Positions 52,275-61,328 of a stretch of 64,000 nucleotides of DNA are shown here, one piece after another (position 1 is the stretch's first letter; each line of letters begins with the position of its first letter). The notes beneath the pieces are model-generated. The model saw only the letters and a list, made by a program, of their open reading frames with translations, was not told where the DNA came from and searched no databases. Source of the stretch: Candidatus Neomarinimicrobiota bacterium (GTDB lineage: Bacteria; Fidelibacterota; Marinisomatia; Marinisomatales; S15-B10); contig JAZGBI010000008.1 of the NCBI GenBank assembly GCA_036476315.1, positions 1 through 64,000 of the forward strand. The letters are read 5' to 3'. Made by a program: the position numbers and the translations under genes.

Positions 52275-54187
52275 GACGGGAAGGACTAAATAAGTACCAC
52301 CATCTGGCATTCGGCTTGCTTCTCGGCTCGATCCTCTTCGCTCAGGTTGACTCACCAGTCAACGTTACTGCCCGGTTGGACCCTTCTACGTTGCGGGCGG
52401 GAGAGGTACTGATGGTTTTCGTCGCGGCCCAGATGGAGCCCGGGTGGCATATCTATTCGGTCAATCGATTTTCCGAAGGCCCTATCCCCTCGAGAATAAC
52501 CGTGGAAGGGGAAGGAGTCATCGATCTGGTCGGTCCCACGATGGAACCTGAACCGGTCACCAAATTCGATGAAGGGTTTCAGACGGAGACGCACCACCAT
52601 GAGGGCACGGTGACTTTTGAGACTCCCGTCAGGATTCTCTCCTCATTGGATCCAGGCAGTTACTCTCTTGAGGCAAAACTTCTCTATCAGGCATGTGATC
52701 CAACGATCTGTTACCCCCCCCGCACAGTATCATTCATGCTGAGTTTTACGGTGGAACCGGGGGAGGCCCGAATCGAGGAGACATCGATCACCGCCTTCCC
52801 AACAACTGGGAGTGGCAGCAATACCGACGTACGGGCGGCGATTCGACAGGGAGGTGGGTCGTACTTATTGCTGGCTGTCTCCATGGGCTTTCTGGCACTT
52901 CTGACTCCGTGTGTTTTCCCGATGATTCCCATCACGGTCTCTTATTTCACGAAGCGGGAGGTCACCAGAAAGCGGGCAGTAGGTGAAGCGGGACTCTATG
53001 GCATCGGCATAATTCTCACCTTTACTCTCATCGGTTTCGTACTCACCTTTCTTTTCGGGGCTGGCGGAATTAACCGGCTGGCTGCCAGTCCGGTAGTCAA
53101 TAGTGCGATTGCTCTCATTTTCATTCTGTTCGCATTCAGCCTGTTCGGGTTGCTGGAGATTCGTCTCCCTTCCAGCTGGATAAATGCCATCAACCGTAAA
53201 TCGTCTGCAACGGGTGGTGTGATAGGCATTGTACTGATGGCATTCACGTTTTCTTTAACAACGTTTACCTGCACAGTACCATTCGTGGGAACGGTTATGG
53301 TGGCGGCGCTCCACGGTGATATCTTCTGGTCACTGCTCGGAGTGACAAGTTTCGCTTCCGTATTCGCCGCTCCGTTCTTCCTTCTGGCTCTGTTTCCTTC
53401 CTGGCTCAAGTCCATGCCCAAGAGCGGAAACTGGATGAACTCGGTCAAGATCACCATGGGCTTCCTGGAACTCGCCGCCGCTTTGAAATTCGTGAGCAAT
53501 GTCGATCTTGTCCATCAATGGGAGATTGTCACCCGCCCGGTGTTTATCTCGATCTGGCTTGCGATTGCCCTTGTTATGACCTACTATCTATTGGGTAGAT
53601 TCCGATTCCCCCATGAGACAGCAACCCAATCGATTGGAGCTCTCAGAGTCGTCTTCGCAACATTCTTTCTGACAATATCTTTGTACCTGTTCCGGGGACT
53701 TTTTGGATTTCCTCTTGGTGAACTGGATGCTTTCCTGCCGCCGAGAGATTACGGCAATCCCGCATCCATATCGATGTTTTCTGCAGCAGCGGTGGGAGAA
53801 GAAGAGAGATGGCTCACGAATTACGCAGAAGCTCTCTCTCTGGCAAGAACTGAAAACCGGTCGATTTTTGTCGACTTTACCGGATATACGTGCACCAATT
53901 GCCGATGGATGGAATCCAATGTGTTCACCCGGCCCGAGATAAAGAGTCTTTTCGAGCAGTTGATTCTTGTGAAACTCTATACCGATGGACCCAAGCCGGA
54001 ACATGAAGAGAACCTTCGCTTTGAGCAGGAGCGGTTTGGCACTATCGCGTTGCCATTTTACGCGCTCATGTCTCCAGAGGACCTGATCATTGATACTTTG
54101 CCCGGCCTCACGAGGAATGTTGACAAATTTACCAATTTCCTCAGGAAAGGAATCCGCAAGGGCCAGCTCGCAACCTTTTCAGAATGA
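52271..54187 (+). CDS. dsbD: Thiol:disulfide interchange protein DsbD
   Basis: This 638-residue inner-membrane electron carrier passes electrons from cytoplasmic thioredoxin to periplasmic thiol proteins. It has a signal peptide, then an N-terminal alpha-like domain (residues about 20-180, with a CDPTICYP motif). The eight-helix membrane domain has the redox Cys214 in [10 protein letters not shown] and Cys334 in [11 protein letters not shown]. The C-terminal gamma-like thioredoxin domain has [10 protein letters not shown] (Cys541 and Cys544). Start ATG 52271, ATGA overlap with the lipase gene; the frame is open further upstream. Could support the Cys-rich proteins of the metal island (inference). 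Confidence 0.94.
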   Translation: MRREGLNKYHHLAFGLLLGSILFAQVDSPVNVTARLDPSTLRAGEVLMVFVAAQMEPGWHIYSVNRFSEGPIPSRITVEGEGVIDLVGPTMEPEPVTKFDEGFQTETHHHEGTVTFETPVRILSSLDPGSYSLEAKLLYQACDPTICYPPRTVSFMLSFTVEPGEARIEETSITAFPTTGSGSNTDVRAAIRQGGGSYLLLAVSMGFLALLTPCVFPMIPITVSYFTKREVTRKRAVGEAGLYGIGIILTFTLIGFVLTFLFGAGGINRLAASPVVNSAIALIFILFAFSLFGLLEIRLPSSWINAINRKSSATGGVIGIVLMAFTFSLTTFTCTVPFVGTVMVAALHGDIFWSLLGVTSFASVFAAPFFLLALFPSWLKSMPKSGNWMNSVKITMGFLELAAALKFVSNVDLVHQWEIVTRPVFISIWLAIALVMTYYLLGRFRFPHETATQSIGALRVVFATFFLTISLYLFRGLFGFPLGELDAFLPPRDYGNPASISMFSAAAVGEEERWLTNYAEALSLARTENRSIFVDFTGYTCTNCRWMESNVFTRPEIKSLFEQLILVKLYTDGPKPEHEENLRFEQERFGTIALPFYALMSPEDLIIDTLPGLTRNVDKFTNFLRKGIRKGQLATFSE

Positions 54188-54238
54188 GGTCTGGCATCAT
54201 ATACTTCGGACCGGGGTATTTCCATGAGGAAGTGAAAA

Positions 54239-54793
54239 ATGCTTAACACCAGAAAGCTCTTACTTCTGGCATCCGCACTCACTATTCTCCTTGTCGCCGG
54301 GATTATCGCGACGGAGAAGGAATGGTCCGGAGAACTGGATGCCTCCGGGGCGACAATGAATCTCCCTGGAAGCGCGGATGTCGCGGGGACAAAGGCACCG
54401 GATTTCACTCTGACCGACCTGGAGGGGGATTCCGTGTCATTGTCTGACTTCAAAGGCAAGGTGGTCATATTGAACTTTTGGGCCACCTGGTGTGCCCCGT
54501 GCCGTGAGGAGATACCAGGGTTCATAGATCTCCAAACGAAATATGAAGATGACATCGTCATCCTGGGCATTTCTGTAGATGAGGATGGTTCCGAAGTGGT
54601 TCCTCGCTTTGTCGAGAGATTTGGAGTCAACTACCCCGTCCTTTACGCAAGCGCAAAAGTAATAAGCGATTACGGTGGCATTACAGGTATCCCAACTTCA
54701 TTTGTCCTGGACCGCGACCTCCTCATACAACGCCTCTATGTGGGATATCGGCCGTTGTTCATGTTCGAGCGGGATATTGAGTTACTGATCTAG
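54239..54793 (+). CDS. TlpA/ResA-like membrane-anchored thioredoxin
   Basis: This 184-residue protein has an N-terminal hydrophobic anchor (residues 7-25) and a periplasmic thioredoxin-like domain of the AhpC/TSA-Redoxin kind. It shows [37 protein letters not shown] with the CxxC at 85-88, and the cis-Pro in [12 protein letters not shown]. It lies 51 bases after dsbD and is a likely electron acceptor of DsbD. Confidence 0.92.
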   Translation: MLNTRKLLLLASALTILLVAGIIATEKEWSGELDASGATMNLPGSADVAGTKAPDFTLTDLEGDSVSLSDFKGKVVILNFWATWCAPCREEIPGFIDLQTKYEDDIVILGISVDEDGSEVVPRFVERFGVNYPVLYASAKVISDYGGITGIPTSFVLDRDLLIQRLYVGYRPLFMFERDIELLI

Positions 54794-54935
54794 TCTAAAG
54801 GTCTGGAGTACAGCACAAATCGTTCAGCTCAATAAGAGAATCTCAGTTTCTATTTTCGTCCTTTGCTGCCTCATCTGGCTGCCGGGCAGTAAGTCAGGTC
54901 TAACGGACTACTGGCAACAGTGGGTCCATTACGAC

Positions 54936-57785
54936 ATGGAGGTTCACCTCGATCCAGATCAACATCTTCTGAAAGGTGAATCCACCATTACTTACGCAAA
55001 TAACTCTCCCGATACGCTTGACAGTATTTACTTGCACCTGTATCCCAACGCTTTTCAGGAAGGCTCTGTCAAATATCGTGAATTCCAAAGGGTACGGTTT
55101 GCGGGCGGTATATCGCAAGATAATCCAAGCTACATAGAGGTCCTTGATTTCGAAATAGCCGGGGAGAACGGTCTCCTTTCGTCTGATTTCAAGATTGATG
55201 ATAGTATCCTCTCTGCCACGTTACCTCAACCTGCGGCGCCTGGCGATACTTTGGTGGTCACGTTGTCCTGGGAACACAAAATACGTGAACGGGCGGGGCG
55301 AATGGGATACTCCGGGGAGCAGTACGACATGGCTCAATGGTACCCGAAGATGGTGGTATACGATGACAAGGGTTGGCACAACGTTCCATTTCATGCCATA
55401 GGGGAATTCTACGGCGAGTTCGGAGATTATGATGTTACGATTGGTATTCCTGAAAAATACATTGTGGGAGCTACGGGAGTAGTGGTACAGGGAGACCCCG
55501 GCTGGACGTCAGTGAGTGTGGACACGGCGATGGAGTTTTCGGAGTGGCTCGCGTCCCGGGACACAGTAGAGAGGGATTCGGCGGCACGGCGAATTGTCAC
55601 GTTTCACGGAGAGGACATTCACGACTTCGCCTGGATTGCATCTCCCACGTTTGTCTACGAGCCTGGTGAATGGAACGGTATCGACGTTCATGTTCTTTAC
55701 AATGCATCGGTAGGAGAAAAATGGACCCGAGTGGTTCGGGAACGGTCCGAAAGGGCTCTGGAATGGCTGAGTACGAGGTTTGGTCCCTATCCATATCCCC
55801 AGGTGACCGTGACACACGCCATGCGCGGCGGTGGAATGGAATATCCCATGCTGGTCATGAATGGAACCGAATCAGAAGGATTGATTGTTCACGAGATAGG
55901 TCATATCTGGTTTTACGGGATTCTCGGGAATAATGAGGTAGATGAGCCGTGGCTGGACGAAGGATTCACTACGTTTCAAACTCGATGGTATCTGGAAGAT
56001 CGATATCCGCCGTATGGTCTTGATCTGGAAAGTTCGAGTCGATACAACGATTTTCAGAAGCGGTTCTGGAGTTTCAACTCGATTTCTGAAAGGTCGCAGT
56101 GGAGCGTAATCCGTTTCATGACGAGTGGACATGATAGACCTATAGCGACCAAGTCTTACCATTCTCCAGGATACAACGTCTACCGCCAGAATGCCTACAC
56201 CAAACCGTCCCTGATGCTCCAATCCCTTCGGTCCGCTCTGGGGGAAGAAGTATTCGACGAAGCAATGAAAACCTACTATGCGCGATGGAAGCTTAAGCAT
56301 CCCAACGAAAAAAGATTTCGCGATACTATGGAAGAGGTGAGCGGACAGGATCTCGACTGGTTTTTTGACTCCTGGCTTCACAGCACATTCCAATGCGACT
56401 ACGCTCTCAAAGGCTGGAAGAAGAAGCGCCTGGAAGATGGAAGCTATGAGGTGACTGCTACCATTGTCAATCGGGCCAATATGTTTTACCCTCTGGAAAT
56501 TGATGTCGCTCTCGCGAACGGCGATACGTTCCGAACCCGTTGGACGGACTATCTCTGGCGCTGGAAGGATGAGGTCACGTTTGCGGTCCCCTCAAGACCT
56601 GAAAGAATTGTCCTCGATCCTGATAATGAAACGCTCGACATGAACCTTTTGAACAATTCTTCGGGTCTTCCCCCTTATAGAGTCGTCTTCAACTGGCCCG
56701 GGATGGCCTTTTCGCCAAGGGATGGTTATGCGTTAAAGTGGAATCCTCTCCTATGGTACCACAAGAATGATGGCCTCAAGCCGGGACTATCCCTACTGAG
56801 GACTTACGGTCATTGGACTCGGTTGGAAATGTCCCTCACAGCCGGGGTGAAGTCCAAACGGGTTCACGGTAAGGCTCATTATTCGAAATCGTTAAGCTTT
56901 TTCCTGCCTTCACTCACGTTTTCTGCCAGTGGATACAGTTTGGAGGGCGTCAGGGGTGCCGGTCTGGATTTGGATTACAGATGGAACAGATATTACGGTT
57001 ATCCACCGCACCATACCGCTCACTTCGGTCTCTACGTAACAGATGCGGATGGTACTGACTACACTGATCTGTACGAATCTGGAACCGTCACGGTTTTCTA
57101 TGGAAAGTACGCCGCTCGGGCGGATCTGGGACAATTTGGTGGGATTCTCAATCTTGGAGTTTTCTCCGCTCCGGGGGGTTTGGGAGATTGGACCTTTGCC
57201 CGCCTTGTATCCGATCTTGAACTGCGTGGCCGAGCGTCAGGATTCAGTTTTGCGGGCAGGTTCATCGCCGGCTACAGCCTCGCGAACAGTGGGGGGCTGC
57301 CGGTCCAGGAAAAGTTCACCGTCCATGGGGCCGGTTCCGGTGACTATTTCTCGAAACCGTATCTTCGTCATTCCTCCTCCATGTACAACATCGAACTTGG
57401 TGAGAACGATTTTCTGAGAAATCATTTTCACCTTTACGGAGACGCAAATCTCCGGGGGTATTATGAGCACGGATTCGAAGGTGCAGAGAATCTGGTAGCG
57501 GCGACGGCTGAGCTCTCCCGTTCTCTTCCAATTCCGGTTCTGAATTCATCTGCCCGTCTGTTTTTCGACGGGGGTTGGCTCTGGAGTGAGGTGGATAATC
57601 TTGATGGCCAGCTGCTCACAGACTCGGGATTCGGGTTCACATTGAGAAAACGAGTTATTGGAGCCGATTTGAAGTTCCGGATAGATTTCCCGTTCTGGCT
57701 AAACACGGAGGCCGACGCGCCGGAAGGGATCAGAAAGATCGACTTCTCCCGGTGGGTGTTCGGGTTTGATGCTGGTCTCCCATGA
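54936..57785 (+). CDS. M1-family metallopeptidase fused to a C-terminal beta-barrel-like domain
   Basis: The catalytic part has GGGMEYPMLVMNG, HEIGHIWFYGILGNN (Zn ligands 319 and 323) and the third ligand Glu342 in WLDEGF, with the correct 18-residue spacing. From about residue 590 the sequence changes to alternating aromatic strands. It contains FHLYGDANLRGYYEHGFEGA, a pattern of Omp85/surface-antigen barrels, and ends WVFGFDAGLP. ATG 54936 is the first standard start, but homology (DYWQQWVHYD) and a hydrophobic signal (ISVSIFVLCCLIWLPG) continue upstream in frame to about 54819 without any ATG, GTG or TTG. The real N-terminus is probably upstream. Confidence 0.85.
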   Translation: MEVHLDPDQHLLKGESTITYANNSPDTLDSIYLHLYPNAFQEGSVKYREFQRVRFAGGISQDNPSYIEVLDFEIAGENGLLSSDFKIDDSILSATLPQPAAPGDTLVVTLSWEHKIRERAGRMGYSGEQYDMAQWYPKMVVYDDKGWHNVPFHAIGEFYGEFGDYDVTIGIPEKYIVGATGVVVQGDPGWTSVSVDTAMEFSEWLASRDTVERDSAARRIVTFHGEDIHDFAWIASPTFVYEPGEWNGIDVHVLYNASVGEKWTRVVRERSERALEWLSTRFGPYPYPQVTVTHAMRGGGMEYPMLVMNGTESEGLIVHEIGHIWFYGILGNNEVDEPWLDEGFTTFQTRWYLEDRYPPYGLDLESSSRYNDFQKRFWSFNSISERSQWSVIRFMTSGHDRPIATKSYHSPGYNVYRQNAYTKPSLMLQSLRSALGEEVFDEAMKTYYARWKLKHPNEKRFRDTMEEVSGQDLDWFFDSWLHSTFQCDYALKGWKKKRLEDGSYEVTATIVNRANMFYPLEIDVALANGDTFRTRWTDYLWRWKDEVTFAVPSRPERIVLDPDNETLDMNLLNNSSGLPPYRVVFNWPGMAFSPRDGYALKWNPLLWYHKNDGLKPGLSLLRTYGHWTRLEMSLTAGVKSKRVHGKAHYSKSLSFFLPSLTFSASGYSLEGVRGAGLDLDYRWNRYYGYPPHHTAHFGLYVTDADGTDYTDLYESGTVTVFYGKYAARADLGQFGGILNLGVFSAPGGLGDWTFARLVSDLELRGRASGFSFAGRFIAGYSLANSGGLPVQEKFTVHGAGSGDYFSKPYLRHSSSMYNIELGENDFLRNHFHLYGDANLRGYYEHGFEGAENLVAATAELSRSLPIPVLNSSARLFFDGGWLWSEVDNLDGQLLTDSGFGFTLRKRVIGADLKFRIDFPFWLNTEADAPEGIRKIDFSRWVFGFDAGLP

Positions 57786-57949
57786 TGATTTCCACGTGAT
57801 TGCTCCAACGGGGTCATGCCATTCAACCTGCACAACGACTTTCCCGCAGGCCTTGCCGCCGGCGCCCCGGCATAAGACGCACCACCTAAATTTTCCCTGA
57901 AACTTTCGTTTAGGTTTTACATTGAACATGTGGATTTGAAGGAGAAGAT

Positions 57950-59362
57950 ATGAAAAAACAGCTAACAGTTGCTTTCACAACACTCTTTTCCGTATCGCTT
58001 TGGGCACAGCTACCGTCACAAAAGGAGTTCAGCCAGATGTTCTCTCAAGTGGTAAAAGAAGTGGGCCCGGCGGTGGTTACCATCACGAGTGCCAAGATTG
58101 TCAAGAGGGAAGGACGGAGGTTCCGTCACCAATTCGAAGATTTTTTCGGTGAAGATTTCTTCCGCTTCTATTACGACAACCCGGACGGAGATATGAGAAG
58201 CACCGTTCTGGGTTCTGGTGTCATCGTGGATGCTGAGAACGGATACGTTCTCACAAACAACCATGTGGTTGAAAATGCTGATGAGATTACTGTACTTCTC
58301 ATGGACGAGAGGGAGTTTTCCGCCGAAATTGTGGGCAGGGATTCACAAAGTGAAGTTGCGGTTCTTCGCATCGACGCGGACGATTTGACAGCGGCAAGAA
58401 TGGGAGATTCCGACCGATTGGGTGTGGGAGAATGGGTTCTTGCCATCGGCAGCCCTTTCTCGCAGAATTTAAGTCACACCGTTACCGCGGGGATAGTGAG
58501 CGCCAAGGGCCGAAGTCAAGTTCTGGGGGGCGTTAATTACCAGGACTTCATTCAAACTGATGCAGCCATCAATCCTGGCAACAGTGGTGGTGCTCTCGTA
58601 AATCTGGAGGGGGAACTGGTGGCGATCAATACTGCCATCGCAACCGGAGGCTTTTCCCGCGGGAACGTGGGAATTGGCTTCGCCATCCCCATCAATCTGG
58701 CGAAAACCATCATGACGGATCTGATTACTGAAGGACGCGTCATCAGGGCCTGGCTGGGCGTCTACATTCAGGACGTAAATGACGGTATTGCGAAAGCGCT
58801 GGGACTCTCTGACCGTGAGGGCGTTGTTGTTCTGAGAGTTCAAGATGATAGTCCTGCTGAAGATGCGGGGATCGAAGTGGAAGATGTGATTGTTGAATTC
58901 AACGGTGCAAAGGTGAGGGATGTGGCTCATCTGAAGAACCTGGTGTCTACAACTCGTCCGGGGACGCGGGTTGCACTGGAGTTGATTCGTAGCGGTAAAC
59001 CAAAGACGTTGCGCGTGCGTCTCGATGAATTCCCTTCGGAAGAGAAGGTTCTCGCTTCCAGCGAGAGAATGTCACCGGAGCTGGGTGTCAGGGTGGAGGA
59101 CATTACCCCCACGTACGCGAGAAGATTGAACCTCGATGAAGATAAGTCCGGTGTAGTTGTGGCTGAAGTCAGCCCAAACAGCGCCGCCGCCCGGGCGGGA
59201 ATACAAACCGGTGACCTGATTACCCGCATCGGGGGAAAGGACATTTCTTCCAGGCGAGAATTCCAGAAAGCCGTAAAACAGCAGAAAAAAGGATCTACAA
59301 TTCTTTTCCTCGTCTACAGACCTGGCAGAGGGTCGATGTTCATACCTGTTGAGAATCAATAG
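57950..59362 (+). CDS. degP: HtrA/DegP-type periplasmic serine protease
   Basis: This 470-residue protein has a signal peptide, a trypsin-like domain and two PDZ domains (about residues 265-360 and 375-465). Catalytic His105 is in LTNNHVVENADE and Ser212 in INPGNSGGALVN. At the Asp position of the triad there is Glu135 (DSQSEVAVLRI). An acidic aromatic loop (FEDFFGEDFFRFYY) near residue 65 is typical of Do-like proteases. AAGGAGAAG precedes ATG 57950. The 160 bases upstream contain GAAACTT and other ECF-like features, too weak to call. Confidence 0.93.
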   Translation: MKKQLTVAFTTLFSVSLWAQLPSQKEFSQMFSQVVKEVGPAVVTITSAKIVKREGRRFRHQFEDFFGEDFFRFYYDNPDGDMRSTVLGSGVIVDAENGYVLTNNHVVENADEITVLLMDEREFSAEIVGRDSQSEVAVLRIDADDLTAARMGDSDRLGVGEWVLAIGSPFSQNLSHTVTAGIVSAKGRSQVLGGVNYQDFIQTDAAINPGNSGGALVNLEGELVAINTAIATGGFSRGNVGIGFAIPINLAKTIMTDLITEGRVIRAWLGVYIQDVNDGIAKALGLSDREGVVVLRVQDDSPAEDAGIEVEDVIVEFNGAKVRDVAHLKNLVSTTRPGTRVALELIRSGKPKTLRVRLDEFPSEEKVLASSERMSPELGVRVEDITPTYARRLNLDEDKSGVVVAEVSPNSAAARAGIQTGDLITRIGGKDISSRREFQKAVKQQKKGSTILFLVYRPGRGSMFIPVENQ

Positions 59363-59395
59363 TCGCAGTTTCTAGTCCCCGGGTTCAATCTCATA

Positions 59396-59415
59396 GAGCT
59401 CCTTGGAGCTCTTTT
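59396..59415 (+). terminator. Small intrinsic terminator after degP
   Basis: GAGCTCC, loop TT, GGAGCTC, then four T. The rest of the 275-base gap to the next gene shows no feature that I can support. Confidence 0.6.
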
Positions 59416-59637
59416 GCTATTCCCCGAAAGAAGAGGTGGTTCATGGCCGGATTTAGAAATACGTCTGGGAGTTTAGAGTGCCTTACGCTAATTTGGCAGT
59501 GGCCGGTTCAAGACCTGATTCTGACCGGTTCGTAACGATGCAAACCACTCATGTTCAGCGAATTGGTCTCCCATGAATCGCTCTGAATTTCTGGGGCTTC
59601 CTTTACGGGCGAGGGAGGCTCTCTCTGATGAATTTTC

Positions 59638-60390
59638 TTGAGGACAAGCAAGACCCCGAGTCATAATGTGGACCTGTCCATCATTATTCCCGTTTTCAAC
59701 GAACGTGAAAAAATAGGAAAAGACGTAGAAGCGGCCGTTGCTTTCCTGAAGGCCCACGATTTCTCCGGGGAGGTCATCGTTGTGGATGACGGAAGTTCGG
59801 ACGGAACCCCCGATCTGGTCAACACACTGCTCCCTCCTTCTGACATACCCGTCAAAATTATTCGTTATGCCCATCGTGGAAAGGGATTCACCTTGCGCAA
59901 CGGGGTTATCAATGGACAGGGTGACTACATTATGTATACCGATAGCGGGGGCTGCGTACCCTTCGAGAATATTCTGCCCGGAATGGTCATGCTGAAAGAA
60001 GGACGATGCGATCTGGCTCATGGCTCCAGGAGGCTCAACGAAAGCAAGATTCTGCGACCCCATTCGTGGCATCGGCGAATTCTGTCCAGGATTTTCCGGT
60101 GGTTCATGATTAGCTGGATGAGAATCCCCGGCGAACTGACGGATACCCAGTGTGGTTTCAAGATCTACACGGGAAATGTGGCCCGGGATCTTTTTGGGAC
60201 GTGCATTTCAAACGGTTTCATGTTTGAAGTGGAGATTATCATACGAGCCATGAGGCGAGGCTTTCGCATCAAGGAGTTCCCGGTTGAATGGATGGCAGAC
60301 AGGGATAGCCGATTAAGACTGTGGAAGAATCTCCCACAAGGCTGGCTGGAACTCGTGAGAATCAGGAAGGTGCTACGGGGACAGAAGTAG
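59638..60390 (+). CDS. GT2-family glycosyltransferase (dolichyl-phosphate glycosyltransferase-like)
   Basis: This 250-residue protein has the GT-A fold: DLSIIIPVFNEREKIGKDV, VIVVDDGSSDGTPDLV, HRGKGFTLRNGVINGQGDY, and the DxD-like YTDSGG in place of the usual D-A-D. TDTQCGFKIY and IKEFPVEWMADRDSR follow, as in ALG5/DPM1 relatives that make polyprenyl-phosphate sugars. Start is TTG 59638 or GTG 59665; neither is certain. It pairs logically with the membrane GT39-like enzyme encoded at 61325-62911. Confidence 0.87.
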   Translation: MRTSKTPSHNVDLSIIIPVFNEREKIGKDVEAAVAFLKAHDFSGEVIVVDDGSSDGTPDLVNTLLPPSDIPVKIIRYAHRGKGFTLRNGVINGQGDYIMYTDSGGCVPFENILPGMVMLKEGRCDLAHGSRRLNESKILRPHSWHRRILSRIFRWFMISWMRIPGELTDTQCGFKIYTGNVARDLFGTCISNGFMFEVEIIIRAMRRGFRIKEFPVEWMADRDSRLRLWKNLPQGWLELVRIRKVLRGQK

Positions 60391-60413
60391 TGTCTTCAAA
60401 ACGAACAGCTATT

Positions 60414-61328
60414 CTATTGCGAGATGGAATGATCGCTCCAGGAACCGAACCGGAGCACTCTCTCTTCAACAGTATCCGGATTGTCTTCGAGAACGATCAT
60501 AGAGAAGACGTCCTCGTGTCGAACACAGAAATCCTTGACATCTTCCAGTGACATCACCATGAAGGCGGTGGAGAGTGCGTCGCTGGTAGCGGCAATACTG
60601 GCAGAAGCCCATGCTGCGGTTCGACCCTGAGCCGGTCTTGCCCTCTGGGAGTCAATGATATGCTGTCCCTTTTCCAAACCAGAACCGCTAATGGCTCGAT
60701 CCTTGAGCTCCAATTGCGCAAGCACTTCCTCCCGGTTATCAGGATGACTCGTCGTAATGGGCCATCCGGATCTTCCCGGTGGTGCACCTAGTGCGAGAAC
60801 GGAACTGAATCCTGCATGAATAAGGGCTCGTTCCATATCCCAGTCGCGCAAAATGTCAGCCATTCGATCGACCGCATATCCTTTTCCAAAGCCTCCGAGA
60901 TCTATACTCACCTGTGGCGACAGAACTCGTACCGAGTGGTCTCTTTCGTTTAGTTCAAGGCAAAAGCCCGCGGGGGGAGGGGACTGGGAACCAGCCGTAA
61001 TATCGAATGCACCACCCGTTTCCTCGTACAGAGTCGAGCACATTTTCAGGCATTCGAATGTATCGGGACCGATCCGGATTGAGCGACCCGGTGAGAGGTT
61101 GTTGAGGCGTGAGATATCGCTGTTTTCAATGAAACGACTGATCTCCTGTTCCAGCTGTTGGATTTCCTCGAACGCTTGCCAGGCCGCCTGCTCGGCATAC
61201 TGGATATCTTCATGAAGGACGTATATCTCAAACATGGATCCCATAAGCTTGCGGGCACTGCGGTGTATTCCGGTAGTGTAATCAAGGTCTCCCATGCCGG
61301 AAATCACGGGCTTGAACGATCGGTTCAT
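60414..61328 (-). CDS. apbE: FAD:protein FMN transferase
   Basis: This 304-residue protein attaches FMN to Thr/Ser of periplasmic or membrane targets. It shows KLMGSMFEIYVL, SRFIENSDISRLN, GGAFDITAG, the signature SIDLGGFGKGYAVDRM and the C-terminal AATSDALSTAFMVM with metal ligands. No clear lipoprotein signal is visible with this start. It overlaps the next gene upstream by 4 bases and is convergent with the GT2 gene. Confidence 0.92.
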   Translation of the reverse strand: MNRSFKPVISGMGDLDYTTGIHRSARKLMGSMFEIYVLHEDIQYAEQAAWQAFEEIQQLEQEISRFIENSDISRLNNLSPGRSIRIGPDTFECLKMCSTLYEETGGAFDITAGSQSPPPAGFCLELNERDHSVRVLSPQVSIDLGGFGKGYAVDRMADILRDWDMERALIHAGFSSVLALGAPPGRSGWPITTSHPDNREEVLAQLELKDRAISGSGLEKGQHIIDSQRARPAQGRTAAWASASIAATSDALSTAFMVMSLEDVKDFCVRHEDVFSMIVLEDNPDTVEERVLRFGSWSDHSISQ

